Shown in pieces: positions 53,624 through 62,147 of a stretch of DNA of 64,000 nucleotides. This DNA comes from Streptomyces sp. NRRL S-37 (GTDB lineage: Bacteria; Actinomycetota; Actinomycetes; Streptomycetales; Streptomycetaceae). Both the position numbers and the translations under genes were made by a program. The DNA lies in contig NZ_JOIZ01000018.1 in assembly GCF_000721605.1 (NCBI RefSeq), positions 1 through 64,000 on the forward strand. Direction: 5' to 3'. The notes below the pieces were generated by a model. That model did no database searches, had not been told where the DNA came from, and saw only the letters and a program-made list of their open reading frames with translations. Numbering within the stretch: position 1 is the first letter of the stretch; each line of letters starts with the position of its first letter.

Positions 53624-54724
53624 ATGCGGGAGCCGGTCGAACTCAGGAGGCAGCGGATCCTGGCCGCCGTCGAGTCGCGGGGTTCGGCGCGGGTGAGCGA
53701 CCTCGCCGCCGAACTCCAGGTGTCGGTGGTGACGGTGCGGCGGGACGTGGAGGAGCTGGCCCGGGAGGGCCGGCTGCGGCGCGGTCACGGCGTGGTGCGT
53801 TCCGCCCTCGCCGCCCAGGACCTGCCGGCGGCCCCGGTGCCGGACGGCGACACGGTGGCCGTCGTCGTCCCGGAGCGCCACAGCTACCTGTACGAGTCGC
53901 TGCACGGCGCCCGCTCGGTGCTGGAGACGGCCGGGAAGCGGATCGCGCTGCACATCGCGCCGCAGGTGGCGGGCGCCGAACGGCCGCTGGTGGAGCGGGC
54001 CCTCGCGGACGGCGCCACGGGCCTGCTGCTCGCCCCGCGCTGGCGCACCCGGGCCGACGAGGAGGGCGACTACGGCTGGCTCGCCGCGCTGGACGTGCCC
54101 GCGGTGCTGATGGAGCGGCGCCCCCGGCCGGGCGGCGCGCTGCACGCGATGGACTCGGTCTGCTCCGACCACGCCTACGGCGTCCACCTCGCCGTGCAGC
54201 ACCTGGTGGGGCTCGGCCACCGGCGGATCGTGTTCGCCACCCGCGACGACAGCCCCACCGCGCGCACCCTGCGCGCCGCGTGCGCCCGCATCGCCGACGC
54301 GCATCCGCTGGTGGAGGAGTGGGCGTGGACGCTGTGCGCCCCGGAGGCCGGCCAGGACGGGCCGTACACGGAACAGGAGACGGCGGACCTGTCCGCGCTG
54401 CTGCGCAAGACGGGGGCCACGGCGGCGGTGCTGCACGGGGACGTGGACGCGCTGATGCTCGTCCAGCGGCTCGCGGACAACGGCGTACGGGTGCCGGAGG
54501 ACTGCTCGGTCGTGGCGTACGACGACGTGGTGGCCGGACTCGGTACCACACCGCTGACGGCCGTCGCCCCGCCCAAGGCCGAGGTCGGACGGGCCGCGGC
54601 CGAGCTGCTGCTCCAGCGGCTCGGCACCCCGCGCGGCGGCGGGGGACCGGTGCGGCGGACGGAGCTGCTGCCGACGCTGAGCGTGCGCGGATCCACCCGG
54701 GCGTGGAGCGGCGTCACCGGATGA
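53624..54724 (+). CDS. DeoR-HTH / LacI-effector-domain transcriptional regulator
   Basis: 366 residues. The N-terminus is a DeoR-type winged helix (RRQRILAAVESRGSARVSDL, SVVTVRRDVEELAREGRLRR). The remainder is a LacI-type periplasmic-binding domain (HLVGLGHRRIVFATRDDSPT, VPEDCSVVAYDDVVAGLGTT, TAVAPPKAEVGRAAAELLLQ). The combination is a recognised actinobacterial class. It controls, by position and operator match, the sugar-uptake operon 160 bp downstream. Confidence 0.88.
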   Translation: MREPVELRRQRILAAVESRGSARVSDLAAELQVSVVTVRRDVEELAREGRLRRGHGVVRSALAAQDLPAAPVPDGDTVAVVVPERHSYLYESLHGARSVLETAGKRIALHIAPQVAGAERPLVERALADGATGLLLAPRWRTRADEEGDYGWLAALDVPAVLMERRPRPGGALHAMDSVCSDHAYGVHLAVQHLVGLGHRRIVFATRDDSPTARTLRAACARIADAHPLVEEWAWTLCAPEAGQDGPYTEQETADLSALLRKTGATAAVLHGDVDALMLVQRLADNGVRVPEDCSVVAYDDVVAGLGTTPLTAVAPPKAEVGRAAAELLLQRLGTPRGGGGPVRRTELLPTLSVRGSTRAWSGVTG

Positions 54725-54769
54725 ACGCGGTGAACGCGCTGAGTGCGGTGGACGCGTGAACGTGATGAG

Positions 54770-54779
54770 CGTTTGAACG
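54770..54779. promoter_or_regulatory. Operator upstream of the sugar ABC operon
   Basis: CGTTTGAACG, the exact reverse complement of the site at 53588-53597, within an AT-rich stretch (54760-54810) 107 bp before the binding-protein gene. Probable regulator binding site. Confidence 0.65.
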
Positions 54780-54886
54780 TTTCATTTTCTTCTGATCGGT
54801 CTATTGACCGTTTGCCGTGAAGCGTTGAGGATTCCCGTGTCCCGAACAGCCGTGTCCCCCGACACGCAGGAGCCGCGGGAGGCGCC

Positions 54887-56218
54887 ATGCCCGGACGACC
54901 CAGCCGCCGGTCCGTGCTCGCCGCGACGGCCGCCGTACCCCTGACAGGAGCCGTGAGCGCCTGCAGCGGAGACAACGGTGCCTCGTCGGCGCGCACGGGC
55001 TCCACCACGCGCATCACCTTCTGGTCCGCCCTGCGCGGCAGCCAGGAAGTGGTCGACGCGTTCAACCGCACCCACCGGACCGTCCGGGTGGAGTTCCAGC
55101 AGATCCCCTCCGGCGGGCAGGGCGGCTACGCCAAGCTCAGCAACGCCGCCCGGGCCGGCAACGCGCCCGACGTCGCCACCATCGAGTATCCGCAGGTCCC
55201 CGGGTACGCCATCGACGGCGTCGCCCGCGACATCACCGACCTGGTCGGCGAGCGCCTGCGCCGCAAGCTGCTGCCGCAGGCGCTCGGGCTGACCACCTTC
55301 GAGGGCCGGGTGTTCAGCGTGCCGCTGGACGTCGAGCCGATGGTGATGCACTACCGCGCCGACCTGTTCGACCGGTACGGACTGAAGGCCGCCCGCACCT
55401 GGGACGAGTTCGCCGAGCAGGCCGCGACCGTCCGCCGCGAAGCCCCCGGCCGGCGGCTGGTGCTGTTCCCCACCGACGGCATGACCCAGTTCGCCGCGTA
55501 CGCCTGGCAGGCCGGCGCCCGGTGGTTCGACACCTCGGGCGGCGCCTGGAACGTCTCCCTCGCCGACGCGCCCTCCCGGAAGGTCGCCGCCTACTGGCAG
55601 CAACTCATCGACCGCGACGACGTCTTCGTCAACGCCGTCGAGAGCCGGCAGTCCGACGCCCAGATCGGAGACGGTCTGGTCCTCACCCGGCTCAGCGGCG
55701 CCTGGGACGCCGGCGCGCAGATGAACGCGCGGCCCGGCCAGAAGGGGCAGTGGCGGATCGCACCGCTGCCGCAGTGGGACACCGGCAACCCCTCCGTCGG
55801 CACGCACGGCGGCTCGACCTTCGCGATCACCAAGGACAGCCGGCACCCCGAGGCCGCCATGGAGTTCATCGAGTGGCAGGTCTCCCACCCCGACGCCCTG
55901 CGCGCCCGCCTCTCCAGCGGCACCAGCAGCCAGTACCCGGCCGCACCCGGCCTGGTCTCCGTGGGCCGGGACGCCTTCGACCGGTCGTACTACGACGGGC
56001 AGGACATCTACACCCTGTTCGAGCAGGAGGCCGGGAAGATCGGCGGGAACTGGCTCTGGGGACCGCGGATGAGCGCGACGCAGAAGGTCATGCAGGACTC
56101 CTTCGCCCGCGTCGGCGGCGGCCAGGGCACCCTCGTCGAGTCCCTGCGCACCGCCCAGGAGGGCACCATGCCCGACCTCAAGGCCCTGGGCCTGTCCACC
56201 ACCCAGCACAGCACCTGA
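54887..56218 (+). CDS. Sugar ABC transporter substrate-binding lipoprotein
   Basis: 443 residues. Twin-arginine-type lipoprotein signal: SRRSVLAATAAVPLTGAVSA followed by Cys26 as lipid anchor. Family-1 extracellular binding domain: TRITFWSALRGSQEVVDAFN, NAPDVATIEYPQVPGYAIDG, GGSTFAITKDSRHPEAAMEF. Captures an oligosaccharide or sugar acid outside the cell. Followed after 25 bp by two permeases. Confidence 0.93.
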   Translation: MPGRPSRRSVLAATAAVPLTGAVSACSGDNGASSARTGSTTRITFWSALRGSQEVVDAFNRTHRTVRVEFQQIPSGGQGGYAKLSNAARAGNAPDVATIEYPQVPGYAIDGVARDITDLVGERLRRKLLPQALGLTTFEGRVFSVPLDVEPMVMHYRADLFDRYGLKAARTWDEFAEQAATVRREAPGRRLVLFPTDGMTQFAAYAWQAGARWFDTSGGAWNVSLADAPSRKVAAYWQQLIDRDDVFVNAVESRQSDAQIGDGLVLTRLSGAWDAGAQMNARPGQKGQWRIAPLPQWDTGNPSVGTHGGSTFAITKDSRHPEAAMEFIEWQVSHPDALRARLSSGTSSQYPAAPGLVSVGRDAFDRSYYDGQDIYTLFEQEAGKIGGNWLWGPRMSATQKVMQDSFARVGGGQGTLVESLRTAQEGTMPDLKALGLSTTQHST

Positions 56219-56243
56219 GCCGACGAAAGGCAGGTGACACCCC

Positions 56244-57233
56244 ATGACCACGACCACCCCCGCCCGGGTGCCGGCCGGCGCTTCCCGCGCCGGCGCCCCG
56301 GCCCCCTCCGCGTCGGGCCGGCGTGCCCGCAGAGCGGCCAGGCGCCGTCAACTGACCGCCGCGGGCGTCCTGATGACACCGTTCTTCGCCCTGCTGGTCA
56401 CCGTCTTCCTGATCCCCGTCGGCACGGCCGTCCACCTCAGCTTCTACAGCGACGACCAGCCCGGCCTCGGCTTCGGCCCCGAGCGCACCGTCTTCGTAGG
56501 CCTGCGCTCCTACGCCGCCGTCCTGACCGACCCCACCTTCCTGAGCGGGCTCGGCACCGTCGCCCTGTACTGCCTGATCTACATCCCGCTCATGGTCGCC
56601 GGCGCGCTCGCGCTCGCCCTGCTGCTGGACTCCGGAGTGGTGAGGCTGCGCGCCTTCGCCCAGCTCGGCCTGTTCCTGCCGCACGCGGTGCCCGGCATCA
56701 TCGCGGCCCTGATCTGGCTGTACCTCTACACGCCCGGCATCAGCCCGGTCATCGAACTGTTCGCCCGGGGCGACATCACCCTCGACTTCCTCGGCATCCA
56801 CACGGTGATCCCGTCCATCGTGAACATCGCCCTGTGGAGCAACCTCGGCTACAACATGGTGGTCTTCTACGCCGCCCTGCAGGCCGTGCCCCGCGAGGTG
56901 ATCGAGGCCTCCGTGGTGGACGGCGCGGGACCGGTGCGCACCGCGCTCCAGGTCAAGACGCCCCTGGTGCGCGCCTCCGTCGTCATGGTCGCGATCTTCA
57001 CCCTGATCTGGGCGCTCCAGCTCTTCACCGAGCCCATGCTGCTCAGCCAGTCCTCCCCGATGATCAACTCGCGGTTCTCGCCGAGCATGTACATCTACGA
57101 CGCGGCCTTCACCCGCAACAACTACAGCCTCGCGGCGGCCGCCTCGGTCGTCCTGCTCGTCTGCACCATCGCCCTGTCCTACGGCGTCACCCGCTTCACC
57201 AGCCGCGCCGACGCCCCGGAGGAGGCCCGATGA
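56244..57233 (+). CDS. Sugar ABC transporter permease 1
   Basis: 329 residues, six to eight membrane helices (MTPFFALLVTVFLIPVGTAV, LGLFLPHAVPGIIAALIWLY). Cytoplasmic EAA loop EVIEASVVDGAGPVRTALQV contacts the ATPase. Overlaps permease 2 by ATGA. No ATPase gene is present in the operon; streptomycete importers of this class share MsiK. Confidence 0.93.
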   Translation: MTTTTPARVPAGASRAGAPAPSASGRRARRAARRRQLTAAGVLMTPFFALLVTVFLIPVGTAVHLSFYSDDQPGLGFGPERTVFVGLRSYAAVLTDPTFLSGLGTVALYCLIYIPLMVAGALALALLLDSGVVRLRAFAQLGLFLPHAVPGIIAALIWLYLYTPGISPVIELFARGDITLDFLGIHTVIPSIVNIALWSNLGYNMVVFYAALQAVPREVIEASVVDGAGPVRTALQVKTPLVRASVVMVAIFTLIWALQLFTEPMLLSQSSPMINSRFSPSMYIYDAAFTRNNYSLAAAASVVLLVCTIALSYGVTRFTSRADAPEEAR

Positions 57234-58093
57234 GCGCCACCGACAGCTCCCCGCTCCGCCCGGGGCTGCTGGGCCGCGCCACCGTCAACGCGGTCGTCGC
57301 CGTCTCCGTCCTCTACACGCTGCTGCCGGTGCTGTGGCTGGTACTGGCCGCCACGAAGAACCGCGACGCGCTGTTCGGCAGCGACCTGCTCTCCCTGAGT
57401 GACTTCTCCTTCCTGCGGAACCTGAAGGACCTGTTCGCCATGGACGGCGGGCTGTACGGCCGCTGGTACGTCAACAGCCTGCTGTACGCGGTCCTCGGCG
57501 CCGCCCTCGGCGCGCTGGTGAGCGTCGCCTGCGGCTACGCCTTCGACAAGTACCGCTTCCGACACAAGGAGAAGCTGTTCGGCCTGGTCCTCGCGGCGGT
57601 CATGGTGCCGCAGACGGTGCTCGCGCTGCCGCTGTACCTGATGGCCTCCGAGGCCGGCCTGGTCAACACCTTCTGGGCGGTGTTCGTCCCGGTGCTGTTC
57701 AACCCCTTCGGCGTCTACCTCGGCCGCGTCTTCGCGCGGGGATACGTGCCCGACGAGGTGCTGGAGGCGGCGCGGGTGGACGGCGCCGGCGAGCTGACCA
57801 CCTACGCCCGGGTGGCGTTCAGGATGCTCGGACCCGGCCTGGTCACCGTCTTCCTCTTCCAGCTCACCGCGATCTGGAACAACTTCTTCCTGCCCATGGT
57901 GATGCTGTCCGACCAGGACCTGTATCCCGTCAGCCTCGGCCTGTACCAGTGGAACAGCTCCGCGTCCGTCTCGCCGGAGTACTACCCCGTCGTCATCATG
58001 GGGTCCCTGCTCGCCGTGCTGCCGCTCATCCTCGCCTTCACCCTGCTCCAGCGCTTCTGGCGCAGCGGCCTGACCGCCGGCGCCGTGAAGTGA
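57230..58093 (+). CDS. Sugar ABC transporter permease 2
   Basis: 287 residues, six helices (VLYTLLPVLWLVLAATKNRD, VLAAVMVPQTVLALPLYLMA) and the EAA loop EVLEAARVDGAGELTTYARV. MalG/LacG type. Starts inside the stop of permease 1. Confidence 0.93.
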   Translation: MSATDSSPLRPGLLGRATVNAVVAVSVLYTLLPVLWLVLAATKNRDALFGSDLLSLSDFSFLRNLKDLFAMDGGLYGRWYVNSLLYAVLGAALGALVSVACGYAFDKYRFRHKEKLFGLVLAAVMVPQTVLALPLYLMASEAGLVNTFWAVFVPVLFNPFGVYLGRVFARGYVPDEVLEAARVDGAGELTTYARVAFRMLGPGLVTVFLFQLTAIWNNFFLPMVMLSDQDLYPVSLGLYQWNSSASVSPEYYPVVIMGSLLAVLPLILAFTLLQRFWRSGLTAGAVK

Positions 58094-58124
58094 CCCCGCC
58101 CGCACAAGGAGTTCCGCCGTCACC

Positions 58125-59150
58125 ATGACCGAGCCCACGCCCGGCCCCCGCCCCCGCGCCGCACTGGCCATGTCCCCGGACGTCGCCTCGGCCGTCCTCG
58201 ACGACGAGTCGCTCACGGCCCTCGCCGCGCTGTGCGACCTCGCACCGCTCCCGGTCCTGGACGACCTGACCACACCCCGCGCCCGCACCGTGCTCGAAGG
58301 CGTCGAGCTGCTGGTCACCGGCTGGGGCTGCCCGCCCCTGGACGCCGACGTGCTGCGGGCGGCGCCCCGGCTGCGGGCCGTCGTGCACACCGCGGGCAGC
58401 GTACGCGGCCATGTCACCGACGCCTGCTGGGAACGCGGCATCGAGGTGTCCTCCGCCGCCGCGGCCAACGCCGTCCCGGTCGCCGAGTACACCCTCGCCA
58501 TGATCCTGCTCACCGGGAAACAGGTCCTGGAGAGCGCGCGCGACTACCGCGCCTCGCGCACCCGGCCGGACTGGCTGCGCACCTCCCGCTCGGTCGGCAA
58601 CCACCGCCGTACCGTCGGCATCCTGTCCGCCTCCCTCATCGGCCGCCGGGTCATCGGCCTGCTGCGCCCGCACGACGTCGACGTGCTGCTGTACGACCCG
58701 TTCGTCGACGAGGCCGGGGCGAGGGAACTCGGCGTGGAACGCGTCGGCCTGACCGAACTGTTCCGGCGCAGCGACACCGTGAGCGTGCACACCCCGCTGC
58801 TGCCCGAGACCCGCGGACTGGTCAGCGGCGAACTGATCGGCTCCATGCGCCCCGGCGCCGTACTGATCAACACCGCGCGCGGCGCGATCGTCGACCAGGA
58901 CGCGCTCGCCGACGCCGCGCTGGCCGGCCGCGTCCGCGCCGTGCTCGACGTGACCGACCCCGAAGTCCTGCCGCCCGAGCACCCGTTGTGGGAGTGCGAC
59001 AACGTCCTCCTCACCCCCCACCTCGCCGGCTCCCAGGGCAACGAGTGGCGCCGGCTGGCCGATCTCGCCCTCTCCGAGATTGCGCGCTGGACCTCCGGCG
59101 AGGGCTTCCTCCACCCCGTACGACGCGAAAGGCTGGCCTTCCTGGCATGA
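58125..59150 (+). CDS. D-2-hydroxyacid dehydrogenase family protein
   Basis: 341 residues. Catalytic residues expected of the family are in place: Arg in INTARGAIVDQDALADAALA, Glu in VTDPEVLPPEHPL and His in LLTPHLAG. The nucleotide loop reads VGILSASLIGRRVI, so the first glycines of GxGxxG are replaced; cofactor preference or activity may differ. Starts 31 bp after permease 2 and overlaps the DUF2264 gene by ATGA. Probably acts on a sugar-acid breakdown product of the imported compound. Confidence 0.85.
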   Translation: MTEPTPGPRPRAALAMSPDVASAVLDDESLTALAALCDLAPLPVLDDLTTPRARTVLEGVELLVTGWGCPPLDADVLRAAPRLRAVVHTAGSVRGHVTDACWERGIEVSSAAAANAVPVAEYTLAMILLTGKQVLESARDYRASRTRPDWLRTSRSVGNHRRTVGILSASLIGRRVIGLLRPHDVDVLLYDPFVDEAGARELGVERVGLTELFRRSDTVSVHTPLLPETRGLVSGELIGSMRPGAVLINTARGAIVDQDALADAALAGRVRAVLDVTDPEVLPPEHPLWECDNVLLTPHLAGSQGNEWRRLADLALSEIARWTSGEGFLHPVRRERLAFLA

Positions 59151-61045
59151 GCACCCCCTTCGAACTGCCCGCCGACGACCACGATCTCAGCCCCCGTACC
59201 GGCTACACCCGCGCCCACTGGGAGGCCGTGGCCGACGGGCTCCTCGCGGCGGCCTGGCGCTGGAGCACCCCCGGCTGCGCGCTGCTGGACCTGCCGGGAC
59301 GCCCCTCCCGCTCGGGAGTGCGTTCCGACGGACTCGAGGGCTACGCCAGGACGTTCCTCGCCGCCGCCTTCCGTGTCGCGGGCGCGGACGGGGACGATCC
59401 GCACGGACTGCTGGAGCGGTACGCGAGCGGACTCGCCGCCGGCACCCGCACCCCCGGCCGTGACGACACCGAGTCCTGGCCGCTGATCCTCGACCACGAC
59501 GTGCAGGGCCAGCCCATGGTCGAGTCGGCGTCCGTCGCGCTCGGCCTGCGGCTGACCGCGCCCTGGCTGTGGAAGCGGCTCGACCCCGGTGTGCAGGACC
59601 GCGCGGAGGAATGGCTGCGGGGCGCGCTGCGGCACACCCCGGCACCCAACAACTGGTACCTCTTCCCGTACACGGTCGCCGGGTTCCTGGAGTCCGTCGG
59701 ACGCGGCGACGCCGAGACGGCGGCGGCCCGGCGGCGGGCGCTGGACCTGCTGGAGGGCTGGTACCGGGGCGACGGCTGGTACGCCGACGGGGACGGACGC
59801 GCCTTCGACCACTACAACGGCTGGGCCCTGCACCTGTACCCGGTCCTCGACGCCCATCTCGCGGGCGACGAGGAGGCGTCGGCCCTCCACGGCGCACGGC
59901 TGCGCGCCCATCTGGAGGGCTACGCCCTGATGTCCGGCGCGGACGGGGCGCCGCTGCACTTCGGCCGGTCGCTGACGTACCGCTTCGCCGCCTCGGCGGC
60001 CGTCGCGCTGGGCGCCGTCACCGGCCACACCCCGCTGGCCCCGGGCGCCTCCCGGCGCATCGCCAGCGGCAGCCTGCGCCACTTCCTGGACCGGGGCGCG
60101 CTGACCGCCGACGGCCTGCTGAGCCTGGGCTGGTACGGCCCGCACGAGGCCAGTCTGCAGGGCTACTCCGGCCCGGCGTCACCGTACTGGGCGTCGAAGG
60201 CCTTCGTCGCCCTGCTCGCCCCCGCCGGCCACGCGTTCTGGACGGCCCGCGAGGAGCCGGCACCGGTGGAGGAGTCCGACCGCGTGCTGGCGCTGCCGGC
60301 GCCGGGACTGCTCGTCCAGGCGACCCGCGCCGACGGGATCGTACGGCTGCACAACCACGGCAGCGACCACGTGCGCCCGCACGAGGGCGAGACGGCGGAC
60401 GGGGACGACCCGCACTACGGACGCCAGGCCTACTCCACCCGCACCGGCCCCACCGCACCCGGCAACGTCGCCGACAACCACCTGTCGGTGGAGACCGGCG
60501 GCCGGCCCAGTGTGCGCCGCCGTATCCACCCCCTGGGCGCGGGACACGGCGACGGCTGGGGCTGGGCGGCCTCGTGGCACCGCCCCGTGTTCACCGGAGG
60601 TCCGCCGATGGTCCCGGGCCTGCGGGTGGAGAGCGTGACGGTGGCGCGCGGCCGCCACGAGCTGCGCGTGCACCGCGTCGTGGGGGCGCCGGAGGGAGCC
60701 CGTGTCACCCACACCGGCTGGGCCACCGGCCCCGAGGAGCCGCTGACCTCCGCCCTGTACGGCCTGTACGGCTGGGACGACCCGTCCCCCGCCCCGGTCC
60801 GCGCACCCCAGGGCACGGCCTGGACCCGCTGGGCCCACGTCCCGCGCCTCACCGGCAAGTGCGCGGGCACCTCCGTGCACATCGCCCTGGCCTCCCTCAC
60901 GGCGGACCCGGACGCCGCGCCCCTGTCGGAGGCCGTCGAGGAGGTCCGGGTGGACGGCGGGACGGCCGAGGTCGTCTGGGCCGGCGGCACGGCCCGTACC
61001 CGGATCGCCTTCGAGCCGGTGGAGGTGCGCCACACGGAGCGGTGA
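59147..61045 (+). CDS. DUF2264-family protein
   Basis: 632 residues, cytoplasmic. An (alpha/alpha)-barrel-like N-terminal half (YTRAHWEAVADGLLAAAWRW, GQPMVESASVALGLRLTAPW, APNNWYLFPYTVAGFLESVG, HYNGWALHLYPVLDAHLAGD) and a beta-rich C-terminal half, the layout of polysaccharide lyases and GH88/105-like hydrolases. Conserved Asp, His and Tyr residues could be catalytic. With the importer it probably depolymerises an uptake product, perhaps an unsaturated uronide; not established. Confidence 0.85.
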   Translation: MSTPFELPADDHDLSPRTGYTRAHWEAVADGLLAAAWRWSTPGCALLDLPGRPSRSGVRSDGLEGYARTFLAAAFRVAGADGDDPHGLLERYASGLAAGTRTPGRDDTESWPLILDHDVQGQPMVESASVALGLRLTAPWLWKRLDPGVQDRAEEWLRGALRHTPAPNNWYLFPYTVAGFLESVGRGDAETAAARRRALDLLEGWYRGDGWYADGDGRAFDHYNGWALHLYPVLDAHLAGDEEASALHGARLRAHLEGYALMSGADGAPLHFGRSLTYRFAASAAVALGAVTGHTPLAPGASRRIASGSLRHFLDRGALTADGLLSLGWYGPHEASLQGYSGPASPYWASKAFVALLAPAGHAFWTAREEPAPVEESDRVLALPAPGLLVQATRADGIVRLHNHGSDHVRPHEGETADGDDPHYGRQAYSTRTGPTAPGNVADNHLSVETGGRPSVRRRIHPLGAGHGDGWGWAASWHRPVFTGGPPMVPGLRVESVTVARGRHELRVHRVVGAPEGARVTHTGWATGPEEPLTSALYGLYGWDDPSPAPVRAPQGTAWTRWAHVPRLTGKCAGTSVHIALASLTADPDAAPLSEAVEEVRVDGGTAEVVWAGGTARTRIAFEPVEVRHTER

Positions 61046-61060
61046 ACGGCCGAGGCGACG

Positions 61061-61840
61061 TCAGGACCGCGCGTCGTCCCCGGCCTTCGGGGCCTGCCCG
61101 GTGCTGTCGGGCGTGGTGTAGAAGACCGACGAACCCTGCTTGGTGCGCTGGGCCTGGTTGCGGGCGACCAGGCCCTCCAGGGTGCTGCGCACGACCGTGG
61201 TCTTGACGGCGCGCTCGGGGTGGGCCTGTCCGAGCGCGCCGGCGATCTCCGCCGCCGAGCGGGGCTCGCGCTGCTCCTCCAGGTGCCGGCGGACGAGCTC
61301 GACCAGCTTGGGCCCGTCCGCCTTCGCGGCGGGCGGCTTGCGCGTGGACTTCCCGGACGCGGTGGACTTCCCCGACGCGGTGGACTTCCCGGACGTGGCG
61401 GACTTCCCCGACGCGGCGGGCTTACCCGACGCGGCGCGCGCGGCGGCCGTCCTCCTCGCCCGCTTCGGCTTCTCCGCGCCCGGCCCGGTGACCGGTGTGG
61501 CCTGCGACGCGGTACCGGACGTGGCGCCCCCCTTGCCGCGCGGCGCCGGCACGGTCGCACCGTCCGGCACCGCGGCGGCCTCCGGCGCGCCCACGCCCTC
61601 CGGCACGTCCGCCGGCCGCGACGTGCCCACGGTCTCGGCGGGCGTCTGGACGAGCCCCAGTGCCTGCCGCATGTTCACCAGCACGGTGTGGTCGTGCTGA
61701 AGCACGGCCAACTGCTCCTGCAGCGCGGCGATCTCCGCGGTGACCCGCTCCTGCTCCTTGACGTTGCGCTCCAGATCACCCGCGACCTGAGCGGAGTACT
61801 GCGAGGTGAGGTCGGTGGCCGCGGTCGAGTTCTCGGACAT
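61061..61840 (-). CDS. Coiled-coil protein with repeat linker and winged-helix-like end
   Basis: 259 residues. Residues 15-65 form a coiled coil (ERNVKEQERVTAEIAALQEQ, LAVLQHDHTVLVNMRQAL). The linker is basic with tandem TASGKS units. The C-terminus (PKLVELVRRHLEEQREPRSA, HPERAVKTTVVRSTLEGLVA) looks like a winged helix. Nucleoid- or regulator-like, reminiscent of streptomycete regulatory proteins of unknown target. Convergent with DUF2264 gene. Confidence 0.75.
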   Translation of the reverse strand: MSENSTAATDLTSQYSAQVAGDLERNVKEQERVTAEIAALQEQLAVLQHDHTVLVNMRQALGLVQTPAETVGTSRPADVPEGVGAPEAAAVPDGATVPAPRGKGGATSGTASQATPVTGPGAEKPKRARRTAAARAASGKPAASGKSATSGKSTASGKSTASGKSTRKPPAAKADGPKLVELVRRHLEEQREPRSAAEIAGALGQAHPERAVKTTVVRSTLEGLVARNQAQRTKQGSSVFYTTPDSTGQAPKAGDDARS

Positions 61841-62147
61841 GGCGGTGCCCCTTTCTGCCCGTTGGTTCCCTCGGTGGCCAGCCATGGTACGGCCGAGCAC
61901 GGTTGACCGTTTCTTCTGCGCGGTCCCCGGTTGACGTTCCCACGCGGCACGAGGGACGGCCCGGACTTGAGGAACGTGGTGCGCACGCCATTGACAAGAG
62001 AGATGCGAGCCGGAAACTTCAATCCGGAAGCCGCAAGAAATCAACTCCTCAACGCAAAAGCCGTACTTGTCCATGGCGATCCATGGCAGGAGCACCGACT
62101 GCCTGGCCGGCCACCCGCCCGAGCACCCGCCGCGGAACGAGGACTTC
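61841..62147. promoter_or_regulatory. Divergent promoter region
   Basis: 307 bp between the coiled-coil gene and the discoidin gene; no gene supported. A TTGACA (-35-like) at 61992-61997 reads toward the discoidin gene with a poor -10. CCATGGC occurs twice, 10 bp apart, near 62071-62087. The 3' part is AT-rich for this genome. Confidence 0.4.

Noticed and set aside
54782..56257. A 491-codon minus-strand frame across the sugar-binding protein gene
   Set aside because: Antisense shadow. The plus strand has a lipobox, domain homology and correct operon spacing.
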